Source of the DNA: Roseinatronobacter ekhonensis
Lineage (GTDB): Bacteria; Pseudomonadota; Alphaproteobacteria; Rhodobacterales; Rhodobacteraceae
Direction: 5' to 3'
Length of the DNA: 46,956 bases
NCBI RefSeq assembly: GCF_900499075.1
Contig: NZ_UIHC01000024.1
Span: 1-46,956 of the forward strand
The translations under genes were made by a program, and so were the position numbers. Positions 25,316 to 33,352 of the stretch are shown piece after piece (the first letter of the stretch is position 1; each line of letters opens with the position of its first letter). The notes beneath the pieces were generated by a model. That model was not told the origin of the DNA. It made no database searches and was given only the letters and a program-made list of their open reading frames with translations.

Positions 25316-25834
25316 TCAACGGCCAGGCGCCGCTTCAAGAGACTTCTCGAAACGCTTTTCTGCCGTCGCGGCTTCTTTGATGAGCGCGTCGAAACTGTCA
25401 GGTGGATTGCCATCTTCCAACATCCCTTTGAATGTCGCATAGGCATCCGTTTTGCTGCCGTAGGCGCGCAGGGTCTTGTCGTCGTTCACCCATGCCACCA
25501 CGATGACCTTCGCGTCACTGTTGAACCGGTAGAACAACCTATACTGTTGGAAGAATTTCGCCCGGAACCAGTGCTTGCGATGATCGCCGAGTGTGCCGCC
25601 TTGCCGGAATGCCGCGGCACCCGGATCCGCCGGTATGGCCTCGGTCACCAGCTTGAAGATAGCGGCCAGCCGTTTCGTGCAGTTCTTTTTGCGCCAGGTC
25701 TTGGGATCGCGCGTTCTTCGCGCCTCGGCCTCGAGGGTCAGCCCTTCGAGCTGGTCCAGAAAGAGCGGATGCGCATAGATCGACCATCCGTTTACGACAA
25801 GGGGCGTTTGGGCGGGCACGCTATCGCCGCTCAT
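25316..25834 (-). CDS. yhaV: YhaV-type toxin
   Basis: The 172-residue protein matches YhaV, a RelE-like ribonuclease toxin. Conserved text includes VNGWSIYAHPLFLDQLEGL at the N-terminus, KRLAAIFKLVTEAIPADP, the RQGGTLGDHRKHWFRAKFFQ core and QYRLFYRF with the VVAWVNDDKTLRAYGS strand. Its ATG overlaps the PrlF antitoxin stop by four bases. The family normally ends about here, so the TGA at 25316 is probably genuine in spite of the open frame beyond it. Confidence 0.88.
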   Translation of the reverse strand: MSGDSVPAQTPLVVNGWSIYAHPLFLDQLEGLTLEAEARRTRDPKTWRKKNCTKRLAAIFKLVTEAIPADPGAAAFRQGGTLGDHRKHWFRAKFFQQYRLFYRFNSDAKVIVVAWVNDDKTLRAYGSKTDAYATFKGMLEDGNPPDSFDALIKEAATAEKRFEKSLEAAPGR

Positions 25835-26157
25835 TCATCCTCGAGCGATAGCGGCGCATCAAGATCGACGTCAACGTCTCCGACCAGTGCTGCAAGACGG
25901 TCATGCAAAGCCCCATCGAACGCCCGAATGCGGTCCGGATGCGCCTTGATATCGGCCTCGACAAAATCGAGAAAGGCTCCGAGAACGGGATCTTCCTCGT
26001 CGCTGCGCACGGGCTCGATATAGACCCTGCCACTCGGCTCGGTGCAGTAGCGAATCTGGTCGCCCTTGCCCAGCTTGAGCTGCTTGCGCACACCCGCCGG
26101 CACGGTCGTCTGATACCGATCCGTGAGCTTCGATACATCTTGTGCGAGCGCTGTCAT
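25831..26157 (-). CDS. prlF: PrlF-type antitoxin
   Basis: The 108-residue protein starts with a SpoVT/AbrB-like swapped-hairpin domain: LTDRYQTTVPAGVRKQLKLG, then KGDQIRYCTEPSGRVYIEP. The C-terminus (about residues 55-108) is acidic and helical, as in PrlF/SohA, and should bind YhaV. AGGAAA lies before the ATG at 26157. The pair is preceded by a dyad that overlaps its promoter. Confidence 0.86.
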   Translation of the reverse strand: MTALAQDVSKLTDRYQTTVPAGVRKQLKLGKGDQIRYCTEPSGRVYIEPVRSDEEDPVLGAFLDFVEADIKAHPDRIRAFDGALHDRLAALVGDVDVDLDAPLSLEDE

Positions 26158-26198
26158 GGCAGTTTCCTGAAAAAAATGAGCTTTAACGCATTCGCGTG

Positions 26199-26225
26199 GG
26201 TAATGCATTTGCATTGCCTTGTCAA
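26199..26225 (-). promoter_or_regulatory. Promoter/operator of the PrlF-YhaV pair
   Basis: GGTAATGCA-TT-TGCATTGCC (26199-26218) is an inverted repeat with eight of nine arm bases matching. On the minus strand TTGACA (26220-26225) lies directly upstream, so the repeat fills the region between -35 and a weak -10. A second dyad, CTTGTC-AA-GACAAG, spans the -35. Binding by PrlF would block RNA polymerase. Confidence 0.6.
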
Positions 26226-26282
26226 GACAAGCCACAGGATGTGCCGTCGCCGGACCGGCCGATCAACCGTCCGACGCAGGAC

Positions 26283-26936
26283 CTAATCTCGCCCGGCCAG
26301 AAACTCCGCCAACACCGGGCTTGACGCGCCTTTCGCGGAACTGAGGAGAGCCGATCCGGCGAGCGAGGCTTTCGAGAGGCGCACGAGGCCGCCAGTTTCT
26401 TCGATGCGATAGCACCGCCGCTTTTGCCGCCCCCGCCTGTAGTGGGTGGCCGTGACGATCTGGCAGGTACTGCCATCACTCAAGCTGACGGGAGCGGCGA
26501 GCTTGATCCTGTCGCCTTCCTGGTAGTCCGGGATCGCGGCCCAGTCCCTGCAGCGCTGGCGCCAGGCCTGCGCGTAGCTGTCGGAGTCTTTCAGACTGGA
26601 GAGCAGGTTGAGCAAAGACAGTGGCGCGCGGGACTCAACGGGGCCGGCGCTTTCCTCCATGTCCTTGTAGCCCCAGCAACCGTCGTCGTAGCGCGTCAGG
26701 AACACCGCCCCGAAGGTGATGGAACCGTCTGGATCGGTGACATAGGTCGCGTCCTCGACTGGGGCGCCATCGAGATTGGTGATCCGCGCCGCAGCATACC
26801 AGGTGGAGCCGACCTTGCAGGCTTTCACCAGTTCGGTCTTGCGCGTGTCGGTCTCGAAGCTGCAAAGACGAGCGATTTCCGCTTTCTCATCCGCGTAGGT
26901 CTGGACGCGGCGGTCGGTGTAGAAGAGCCACCCCAT
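26283..26936 (-). CDS. DUF6927 domain protein
   Basis: The 217-residue product begins MGWLFYTDRRVQTYADEKAE and continues with KVGSTWYAAARI, FGAVFLTRYDDGCWGYKDME and SCRDW-like segments, which I associate with the DUF6927 family of plasmid proteins. A C-terminal beta-rich part has IKLAAPVSLSDGSTCQIV. Function unknown. AAAGGA precedes the ATG at 26936, which is preferred over upstream in-frame codons that read through GC-rich non-coding text. Base composition matches the neighbours. Confidence 0.65.
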   Translation of the reverse strand: MGWLFYTDRRVQTYADEKAEIARLCSFETDTRKTELVKACKVGSTWYAAARITNLDGAPVEDATYVTDPDGSITFGAVFLTRYDDGCWGYKDMEESAGPVESRAPLSLLNLLSSLKDSDSYAQAWRQRCRDWAAIPDYQEGDRIKLAAPVSLSDGSTCQIVTATHYRRGRQKRRCYRIEETGGLVRLSKASLAGSALLSSAKGASSPVLAEFLAGRD

Positions 26937-27039
26937 TTCAGAGTCCTTTCTCTCATTGGGGAAAATTGTTGTCGCCAATGTCCCGAGAGGGCCGCAGGCC
27001 CGGCAGGGTATTGGCGATGCTTGTTTGAGAAAGGGCGCG

Positions 27040-27633
27040 TTATGCCGCCCTCCGGTCATCGATCTCCATCAGCGCATCGAGCGGTACGCGATAGGGCTGC
27101 ATCGCGTCGAAATCCTCGCAATTACCGCAGTTCTGCACGATCGCGAAGGTATCGCAGGCATCCTTGAGGATGACCCGGAAGGTACCGCCAAGGCCCGAGG
27201 GCACCTCGTAGGTCCCGCCGATGAGATAGTCCGAGGCCCGGCGCACGAAGACACGGATGCTGTGGCCATCTGTGGCGAGCCGGATCGTCCCCTGCCCCCG
27301 GTCTATGAGCACCTGCACATCATCGAGGATGTCGGTGTAGAACTGGCCGGTCAGATCGCGGAATGCGATGCGCCGTTGCGCCATCCAATCCGTATCGCGA
27401 AACGGGTTCATGCCATCGGCGAAGGCGAAGGAGGGATCGGCCTGCTCGGTGGTGACGATGCGGGTGGTCGTGCCATCGATGCCGTTCGAGCGCAGATGCA
27501 CGCCATTGCCGACGATGAGGATCAAGGCAGGCCGATCAATGGGCCCGTTCCAGTTGGGCAGGAAGGTCTTGCAGGCGCGCGCATGAGCGATCTGCGCCGC
27601 GACTGCGGAGGCAGAGAACTTGAGAATAGCCAT
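27040..27633 (-). CDS. DUF3085-like plasmid protein
   Basis: The 197-residue product starts with the short helical segment MAILKFSASAVAAQIAHARA and contains RPALILIVGNGVHLRSNGID, similar to the GLFLVGDxGVYLMSNG strand of DUF3085. Further conserved-looking parts are FRDTDWMAQRRIAF and GGTYEVPSGLGG. A CGNCEDF segment near the C-terminus has two cysteines. Function unknown; the family assignment is tentative. It lies 104 bases upstream of the DUF6927 gene on the same strand. Confidence 0.5.
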   Translation of the reverse strand: MAILKFSASAVAAQIAHARACKTFLPNWNGPIDRPALILIVGNGVHLRSNGIDGTTTRIVTTEQADPSFAFADGMNPFRDTDWMAQRRIAFRDLTGQFYTDILDDVQVLIDRGQGTIRLATDGHSIRVFVRRASDYLIGGTYEVPSGLGGTFRVILKDACDTFAIVQNCGNCEDFDAMQPYRVPLDALMEIDDRRAA

Positions 27634-27707
27634 GGGGATGTCTTTCGGTTGGGTGTGAGAGGGTCGACCCGCGCGGGCGGAATGTTTCGCGCGGGTCGCG
27701 TGATGCG

Positions 27708-29690
27708 TCAGGCCGCCTGCGCGACCTCTCCGTCAGGTTCCGGGGTTTCCACGATGGGCGCCGTCTCATCACAGGCGACACCGGCGGTCTGCATCATGGG
27801 CGGGCACCAGGCGGCCACCGCAGCGCGCTGCGCGTCCGTGAGCGTGGCGAAGGGCTCGGCAAAGAGCTTGTCGCAGAAGGCGACGATCTCCTTCTTGCTC
27901 GACGAGGCCAGCGTTACCGCCTCCTGGGCGAGACCCAGATCCTCGCCAAGGATCTTCAGGAGCCAGGCCTTCTTGAAGCGGTTGAACAGCGCCGCGTTCG
28001 GCGTCCAATGTGCGCGAATGTCGGGCATGACCTCGATCTCGAACTCATGCATCAGGCTGTCGCGCCTAGGATCCCGCGCGAAGCAGGACTGCGTGGTGCT
28101 GGCCGTGGCATAGGCCACGAGCTTGGCCTTCTCACCCGCATCGAGCGCGCGAAACGCCGCGAACTGATCGGCGGGCGCGCGGGCGTCATCGAGCCAGGAC
28201 AGATCAAGCGCATCATGCGCTGCCGCCACCTGCTCGAGCGAGGTCTCGTCGATCTCGTCCATCTTGGCGTGGTTGCGGTATTCTTTGCGGGCCTCGATCT
28301 TGATCGCCTGCGTCACGGCCATTCCGCTGTACAGAACGTCACTCACCAGCTTGAAGAGCGTCAGGTCAAGCGTGGCCTCCGGATGCAGCGCCATCGCGGC
28401 GCCAAGGGCCATGGCCCGCTCTGTCTTGAGATCCTCAGCCAGCGAGGCCGGGTAGCTGATCTCGCCAGCGTCCGGGGCCTCCTCCCCCGTCTGGTTACTC
28501 GAGGAGCCGCGCGCGCCCTCCTCTTTCACGGTGTCCTCGGGGCGCACGAGTCCCACATGGAGCGTGACCTTACCGCCCGACCACGACGCAATCACCCCAG
28601 AGCGCGCGAGGTCCTCGGCGCTGTAGGCCTCCTGCAGGTCGCGGGCTTCCTCTTCCAGGGCGTCCACGCGGTCGTCGAGAGCAGTGTAGGCGTCCTCCTC
28701 GAGCCCCTCGTCCTCCATCTCGAGCTGCAGTTTCTCGAGCTCGGCGGTGATCTCATCGATGCGCTTCTGGGCGGCCTCATCCGGCTCGATCGGGCCGGGA
28801 TAGACGCGACCGAAGTCGGCCATGGTCGCGTAATCATAGCGCACCATCGCATCCGCCCAGGCAAAGCCCAGCCTCATACGGGCGTCCTCGGCGGCGGCAC
28901 CGAGCTTCTCGAGCAGGATGGTCTCAACCAGCGCCGCATCCTCGAGCACGGAATGCTCTTCCAGAAGATCAGCCGCGACAGCGCCGCCTCGTGCCACGTA
29001 GTCTTCGCGCACGAAGGCCCCGATATCGTCGCTGACCTGCACCCCGCGGGATTTGAGCGACTGACGGACGGTATAGGCCTGCAGATAGCCGCCGTCTTTC
29101 GTAAGCGCCTCGAAGACCTCGCGCTGCGCCTCCTGGCTCGGGTGCTCGGCGAAAGCCTTCATCGTGTCGAGCGTGATCACCTTGGCCCGGGCCGCGGCGC
29201 GGATGTCGGGGTGGATCAGGCCGTAGCGCAACCGGCCTTTCACGGCAGCGACGGTCGTGCCGAATGTTTTGGCGATCGTCTCGGGCGTCTGGCCGTCGAC
29301 CTCCATCATCCGGGCGAAGGCCTCGAACTCGTCGATCGCGTTCATCGGTGCCTGGGTGACGTTCTCAGCGAGCGACAGGGCTGTGGTCACGTCGCAATCG
29401 TCCGGAACAAGTCGGCAGTCCACCTTGGTCTTCGCGGTGAACCCCTTGGCAGCCTTGTCAGCGACCAGCTCCTTCAGCGCGGCGTGACGCCGGCCGCCGG
29501 CGAGCACGGCGTATTTACCATCGATCTTCTGGACCAGGAGCGGCTGGAGCAGGCCCAGCACGGCGATGCTGGCTTTGAGATGCGCGATGTTCTCGGGGTC
29601 ATAGGTTTCCGGGGATTTGCTACGCACATTGGCGGGATGCGCAATTAGCTCGCCAATTGCGACAGTGAAAGGGGCAAAGTTTGCGGTCAT
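27708..29690 (-). CDS. Large ParB-like nuclease-domain protein
   Basis: The 660-residue protein has a ParB/Srx N-terminal domain (about residues 8-115) with NVRSKSPETYDPENIAHLKA, GLLQPLLVQKIDGKYAVLAG, GRRHAALKEL and AENVTQAPMNAIDEFEAF. A helix-turn-helix region follows (TPETIAKTFGTTVAAVKGRL). A charged, probably coiled-coil segment lies at about 295-350. The C-terminal half is the large extension typical of plasmid ParB-like proteins in Alphaproteobacteria. It is not the plasmid's own partition protein, which is encoded at 34578-35672. It probably binds DNA and could regulate other plasmid genes. A leader element lies about 70 bases upstream. Confidence 0.85.
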   Translation of the reverse strand: MTANFAPFTVAIGELIAHPANVRSKSPETYDPENIAHLKASIAVLGLLQPLLVQKIDGKYAVLAGGRRHAALKELVADKAAKGFTAKTKVDCRLVPDDCDVTTALSLAENVTQAPMNAIDEFEAFARMMEVDGQTPETIAKTFGTTVAAVKGRLRYGLIHPDIRAAARAKVITLDTMKAFAEHPSQEAQREVFEALTKDGGYLQAYTVRQSLKSRGVQVSDDIGAFVREDYVARGGAVAADLLEEHSVLEDAALVETILLEKLGAAAEDARMRLGFAWADAMVRYDYATMADFGRVYPGPIEPDEAAQKRIDEITAELEKLQLEMEDEGLEEDAYTALDDRVDALEEEARDLQEAYSAEDLARSGVIASWSGGKVTLHVGLVRPEDTVKEEGARGSSSNQTGEEAPDAGEISYPASLAEDLKTERAMALGAAMALHPEATLDLTLFKLVSDVLYSGMAVTQAIKIEARKEYRNHAKMDEIDETSLEQVAAAHDALDLSWLDDARAPADQFAAFRALDAGEKAKLVAYATASTTQSCFARDPRRDSLMHEFEIEVMPDIRAHWTPNAALFNRFKKAWLLKILGEDLGLAQEAVTLASSSKKEIVAFCDKLFAEPFATLTDAQRAAVAAWCPPMMQTAGVACDETAPIVETPEPDGEVAQAA

Positions 29691-29760
29691 GGGATGTCCT
29701 TTTCGATAGGTATGAAACGGTCTGCGCGATCATCCGCGCGACCAATCCCCGGGTTCGGGG

Positions 29761-29792
29761 ATCAAAACGACAAAAGGCCTGCTTTGCCCTTT
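29761..29792 (-). repeat. Recurring leader element, copy 4 (before ParB-like gene)
   Basis: Plus-strand text is AACGACAAAAGGCCTGCTTT followed by GCCCTTT. Confidence 0.5.
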
Positions 29793-29846
29793 GAGGGTCA
29801 GCGGGCCTTGAGTGTCGGAGGTGTAGGATTGAGGCTGCCCCCTGCC

Positions 29847-30236
29847 CTACCAGTCGCGCGCCAGCATGATGGTCAGCACGCGCATGGTGGTCGCGGGGTT
29901 GTCCGGGGTCTCGGCCCCGTATCGGAAATCCGAGTCAGCCTCGTAGAGATCGATTTTCCAGAACACGGTCTCACCCCGGATCTCGACCGCCCCGAAATCG
30001 TGCCAGCCTTCGGGGTCGTTTTCGGGCTCAAACGTCTCGAACGTGCCCGTGGCCTTTACTGCCTCCGCCATGAAGCCATCATCGGCCTCCATGAGCGAAC
30101 GGGTGACATGCATGCGGCCCTGGATGGGCTGCGCGGGCGGGATGCCGAGACAGGCGAGCTGGCGGAACGCGTCGTTCTGTGCGGCGATTACGGTCGGGTC
30201 CGGGCGGTCTGTCTGGGATTGAGCGGTACTGGTCAT
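29847..30236 (-). CDS. DUF3768 domain protein
   Basis: The 129-residue product fits DUF3768 throughout: IAAQNDAFRQL, GRMHVTRSLME, FDPENDPEGWHDFG-like text (FEPENDPEGWHDFGAVEI), VFWKIDLYEAD and a C-terminal VLTIMLARDW. The family is common on alphaproteobacterial plasmids and has no known activity. GGAGAG precedes the ATG. A leader element lies 20 to 55 bases upstream. Confidence 0.88.
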   Translation of the reverse strand: MTSTAQSQTDRPDPTVIAAQNDAFRQLACLGIPPAQPIQGRMHVTRSLMEADDGFMAEAVKATGTFETFEPENDPEGWHDFGAVEIRGETVFWKIDLYEADSDFRYGAETPDNPATTMRVLTIMLARDW

Positions 30237-30256
30237 GGGGCTCTCCTTTGAGAAGT

Positions 30257-30291
30257 TGAAACACCCTTCTCAAAGCCTGCTTTTTCTTTTC
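30257..30291 (-). repeat. Recurring leader element, copy 5 (before DUF3768)
   Basis: Plus-strand text is CCTTCTCAAAGCCTGCTTTT followed by TCTTTT, a drifted copy. The neighbouring GTTGAAACACCCTTCTC may belong to it. Confidence 0.4.
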
Positions 30292-30323
30292 CACGTGGCG
30301 GAAGAACCGAGGCCGAAGGTGCC

Positions 30324-30533
30324 TTACCCGAACAGCCGTCTGCCTCTGTAGTTCGGGTTGGGGATGGTTTCGATCCAGCCGCCCTTTTCCGTGATGCTCT
30401 CAAGCGCTGCCGAGAGCGGATAAGCACCCTCGGACTGGCTCCACCAATAGGCACCGCGTTCGAAGGTGATGATCCTGCGGTGACCACCAGGGAAACAGGC
30501 GACCCGCAGCGTCTTTGGGTCCTTGTGTGACAT
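30324..30533 (-). CDS. Small plasmid protein of unknown function
   Basis: The 69-residue product is a compact alpha/beta protein: RVACFPGGHRRIITFERGAY, WWSQSEGAYPLSAALESITE, then GGWIETIPNPNYRGRRLFG. I know near-identical short proteins from Rhodobacterales plasmids but no function. The start codon has GGAGA-like text upstream (GGAGATTCCC). It lies between DUF3768 and ArdC on the same strand. Confidence 0.6.
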   Translation of the reverse strand: MSHKDPKTLRVACFPGGHRRIITFERGAYWWSQSEGAYPLSAALESITEKGGWIETIPNPNYRGRRLFG

Positions 30534-30558
30534 GGGAATCTCCGTTTGCGGGGTGTTA

Positions 30559-31497
30559 TCAGGCAGCCTCGGCGCTGCCCCCTGCCCTGCCCGCCTCCGA
30601 GCTGGCGATCAGGTAGTCACAGGCGCGCTGCGCATCCGCGGCGTGCTTGAAGATCGCGGTTTTGTCCGAGCGCAAAACGCGCAGCCAGTTGTAGAGGTAA
30701 GCGGCATTCATCTCGAGCGTATGCGCCGTGAACCCAAGCTCCTGTCCCAGGAAACAGGAGGTCAACTCGGCCACAATCTCTTCGCGGGCATAAGAAGTAT
30801 TGCCGAACCGCGAGAGGCCATAATCGCGGTTCAGCCGATGCGGGGCTTTCGTGGCATGGGCAAGCTCATGCGCCCAGACCCCGTAGAAATTGCGCGGGTC
30901 CTGAAACCGCGTGACCTGCGGCATGTAAACCTTGTCCACCGGCGGCAGGTAGTAGGCCTCGCCGCCCGCGAATACCGTGGTGATGTCGATCGCATCGAAG
31001 AATGTCTGCATATACGGGATGGGCTCTGCAGGGGGATGTTCGGGCGTTGGCTCCGGGTCTGGGTAGAAGCTGTCGGGCAGACCCTCGATCTGGCAGCCAT
31101 TGAACACGCGATATGATTTCTGGAAGCGGAAGATCCGAGCCTCCTCGGAGTGATCATCGCCATCGCCGCAGTCGTCGTCGTTATCGGCGCCTTTCCGACT
31201 TTGGCCGTAATACACCACGACGGAGGACTTTTCGCCCTTGCGGACCTTTGCGTCCAACGCATTGGCCTGCGGCAGCGTCATCCAGAAGGGCGAGCTGTGG
31301 CCTGCCATCACGGTCCGCATGGTCAGCAGGAAGTTGTTCACCCCCAGGTAGGGCTCACCGCCCACGCGCAGGGGACGAGAGCTGCCACCTGCCGTCCAGG
31401 GCTTGCGCCACGGCAGGACGCCGCGCTCGATGATGCGGATGATTTCGTTTGTGATGACCTCGGAGGCATCGAATTTGGGCGTGCGGGATCGGGCCAT
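30559..31497 (-). CDS. ardC: ArdC-type anti-restriction protein
   Basis: The 312-residue protein has an N-terminal ssDNA-binding domain (about residues 8-135: IIRIIERGVLPWRKPW, GVNNFLLTM, VVYYGQ, YRVFNGCQIEGLP) and a C-terminal zincin-like metallopeptidase domain. The catalytic motif is HELAHAT (about residue 212), with EEIVAEL about 35 residues later supplying the third ligand. ArdC proteins protect incoming plasmid DNA from host restriction. AAAGGA lies before the ATG at 31497; earlier in-frame codons read through low-quality text. A Gly/Asp-rich insertion occurs around residue 115. A decayed second copy is at 22763-22888. Confidence 0.9.
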   Translation of the reverse strand: MARSRTPKFDASEVITNEIIRIIERGVLPWRKPWTAGGSSRPLRVGGEPYLGVNNFLLTMRTVMAGHSSPFWMTLPQANALDAKVRKGEKSSVVVYYGQSRKGADNDDDCGDGDDHSEEARIFRFQKSYRVFNGCQIEGLPDSFYPDPEPTPEHPPAEPIPYMQTFFDAIDITTVFAGGEAYYLPPVDKVYMPQVTRFQDPRNFYGVWAHELAHATKAPHRLNRDYGLSRFGNTSYAREEIVAELTSCFLGQELGFTAHTLEMNAAYLYNWLRVLRSDKTAIFKHAADAQRACDYLIASSEAGRAGGSAEAA

Positions 31498-31537
31498 GGC
31501 TGGCGTCCTTTCGTGTGTTGATGAGAGAGAATGGGAT

Positions 31538-32008
31538 TCAGGTTGACCGACGGGTGCGCGGGTCGTTGGCGATCCTCGCACCGAGCTTTTCGACCATGTC
31601 GATGTAGGTGGTCAGTGGGATGGACCTGCCGGGACCCCAAGATTCAGGGTCGATCGATCCGTCCCGCGGCACGCGGGGCAGGTTCGCGAAGGCGATCACA
31701 TCGGTGACGGGTCGGATATCGATGAAGGGCGTCCTTCGTGCGACCGCAAGAGCGGCCAAGGGCAAGCGCTCGATCGGCGCGAGCGTGGACACGGTGGTCC
31801 AACCGAGATGGATGAACGTCCCGCCATGTCCGCAGATCACATGCGCGTCCGGCAATGTCGCCGCCTGCCTGAGATAGCCGAGATCGCGCAACACAGTCTC
31901 GCGTTCGAGCCGCCGCGCCAGCTCGGTCTTGCCGGTTCGGCGCAATTCCTTGTGCCGCCACCAGGAGGCAGCGGTCGCGCGCAACACGCGCAAGACACCT
32001 GTTTGCAT
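31538..32008 (-). CDS. Plasmid protein of unknown function
   Basis: The 156-residue product begins MQTGVLRVLRATAASWWRHK and has ELARRLERETVLRDLGYLRQ, AHVICGHGGTFIHLGW and a C-terminal GPGRSIPLTTYIDMVEKLGA. I recognise no domain. AAGGG precedes the ATG at 32008, which is preferred over an in-frame TTG at 32026. The gene is the first of the leftward accessory block and a leader element lies about 85 bases upstream. Confidence 0.55.
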   Translation of the reverse strand: MQTGVLRVLRATAASWWRHKELRRTGKTELARRLERETVLRDLGYLRQAATLPDAHVICGHGGTFIHLGWTTVSTLAPIERLPLAALAVARRTPFIDIRPVTDVIAFANLPRVPRDGSIDPESWGPGRSIPLTTYIDMVEKLGARIANDPRTRRST

Positions 32009-32089
32009 GGGAATGCCCTTCGTCAAGAAAGACAGACCGGAATCCGGCCCGGACCCATTTGAGGGACCCCAAAGGCCCTCATCCGTCAG

Positions 32090-32120
32090 TCACAAAACCC
32101 GAAGGACACTTTCACTTTTT
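32090..32120 (-). repeat. Recurring leader element, copy 6 (first gene of the block)
   Basis: Plus-strand text is TCACAAAACCCGAAGGACAC followed by TTTCACTTTTT, very close to copy 1 at its left half. Confidence 0.55.
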
Positions 32121-32268
32121 GGCGGGCAGAACCGACAGGGCTGGCAGCTTCTTCAAATATACGTCTCAGGCAGTGCTCAAAGCACCAAGACCTGCGGCAT
32201 TTTCCAAGATGTGCGTGTTACCGGGACATGAATTTCTTGGGAGAAACGCGGAGTTCACTGCTGTTGAC

Positions 32269-32315
32269 TTGATATTCGGTAATATTGCCGCTATATACCG
32301 TCATAATGACCGTAT
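32269..32315 (+). promoter_or_regulatory. Promoter and operator of the Xre/RES pair
   Basis: TTGATA (32269-32274) and TATATA (32292-32297) are separated by 17 bases. A 21-bp near-palindrome, ATACCGTCAT-A-ATGACCGTAT (32295-32315, nine of ten arm bases matching), overlaps the -10 and start point, a good operator for the antitoxin. Confidence 0.75.
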
Positions 32316-32326
32316 GGAGTAACGTT

Positions 32327-32677
32327 ATGCACATCACAAACTTTGCAGAAGGCGGACAGTTTGAACCGCGCAAGATCGCAGCAGCGCTGCGCACCTCGGC
32401 AGAGGAGATCGCAATGACGGTTGGTCTTGGCAAGGATGCCATGCAGCGGCGGAGCCGTATCAGCTCGGACAAGACACAGCGCCGTTTGCGCGAACTGGTC
32501 GAAGTGCTCAACAAGGTCGAGCCGCGGTTCGGGTCGGAACTGATGGCTTATGCCTGGTATCGCTCAGAGCCCCTGCCCGGGTTTGACGGCCGGACCGCGA
32601 TGCAGTTGGTGCAGGACGGCAAGGCGCAGCAGGTTCTCGAATACATAGACGCGGTCGACGCAGGCGTGTTTGCCTGA
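32327..32677 (+). CDS. Xre/MbcA/ParS-type antitoxin
   Basis: The 116-residue protein has an N-terminal helix-turn-helix (about residues 14-45: RKIAAALRTSAEEIAMTVGL and the KDAMQRR helix) and the C-terminal toxin-binding domain of the family (FGSELMAYAWYRSEPLPGFD, then TAMQLVQDGKAQQVLEYID). GGAG lies eight bases before the ATG at 32327. Its stop overlaps the toxin start (TGATG). It should repress its own operon through the operator at 32295. Confidence 0.9.
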   Translation: MHITNFAEGGQFEPRKIAAALRTSAEEIAMTVGLGKDAMQRRSRISSDKTQRRLRELVEVLNKVEPRFGSELMAYAWYRSEPLPGFDGRTAMQLVQDGKAQQVLEYIDAVDAGVFA

Positions 32678-33189
32678 TGCCTCTTAACGCTGGGCGTTAT
32701 ACAGGTCCGCTCTACCGCGCCCTCAACCCTGTCTATGCGCGTGAACCTCTCTCTGGGCGTGGTGCTGAACTCTATGGAGGGCGATTCAACGCGAAGGGCA
32801 CCCCGGCCCTCTACACCGCGCTCGACCCAACCACGGCGTTGCGCGAAGCCAACCAGGTGGGAAGCCTGCAGCCCACGATCCTTGTGTCCTACGCTGCCGA
32901 CCTTGGCCCGATTCTTGATACCCGCAACGCAGACGCAGTTGCGCAATACGGAATGACAAAAGGCACACTCGCAGATCCGGGCTGGCGCGCAAGGATGCTC
33001 GATGGGCAAACTGTTCCGACGCAGGACTTTGCCGCCAGTCTCATCACTGACGGCTTTGCGGGCCTTCTGATCCGAAGCTTTGCTAAGGGCACATCGGCGG
33101 TAGACAACAACATTGTGCTGTGGCGCTGGACTGGCGAAGGATGCAGACTTGACGTTGTGGATGACGAAGGCCGACTGTCCCGGATGTAA
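32677..33189 (+). CDS. RES-domain toxin
   Basis: The 170-residue protein carries the RES fold, whose members deplete NAD+. The conserved residues are present: YRAL near the N-terminus with GRGAELYGGRFNAKGTPALY (Arg, Gly, Tyr), then TALREANQVG with the catalytic Glu and the AVDNNIVLWRW strand. It overlaps the antitoxin gene and lies next to the replication operon, as a plasmid-addiction module would. Confidence 0.9.
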   Translation: MPLNAGRYTGPLYRALNPVYAREPLSGRGAELYGGRFNAKGTPALYTALDPTTALREANQVGSLQPTILVSYAADLGPILDTRNADAVAQYGMTKGTLADPGWRARMLDGQTVPTQDFAASLITDGFAGLLIRSFAKGTSAVDNNIVLWRWTGEGCRLDVVDDEGRLSRM

Positions 33190-33352
33190 GAAAGCTTGCT
33201 TAGCGCGCCGTCATCTTGATGTTCATAAAGATTCGTGTTGATTCTCTGACCACCGCGGTGTTGACGCTTTTCCGTATGGAGGTTGCTAAGTGTCGCCGTC
33301 ATTGGCTTCCTTGATAGTGGTCGGTAATGCCCATCTCGTTGCAAGTTTGCTA

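Noticed and set aside
28008-29648. Plus-strand open frame of 546 codons
   Set aside because: It is antisense to the ParB-like gene, whose product is clearly recognisable.
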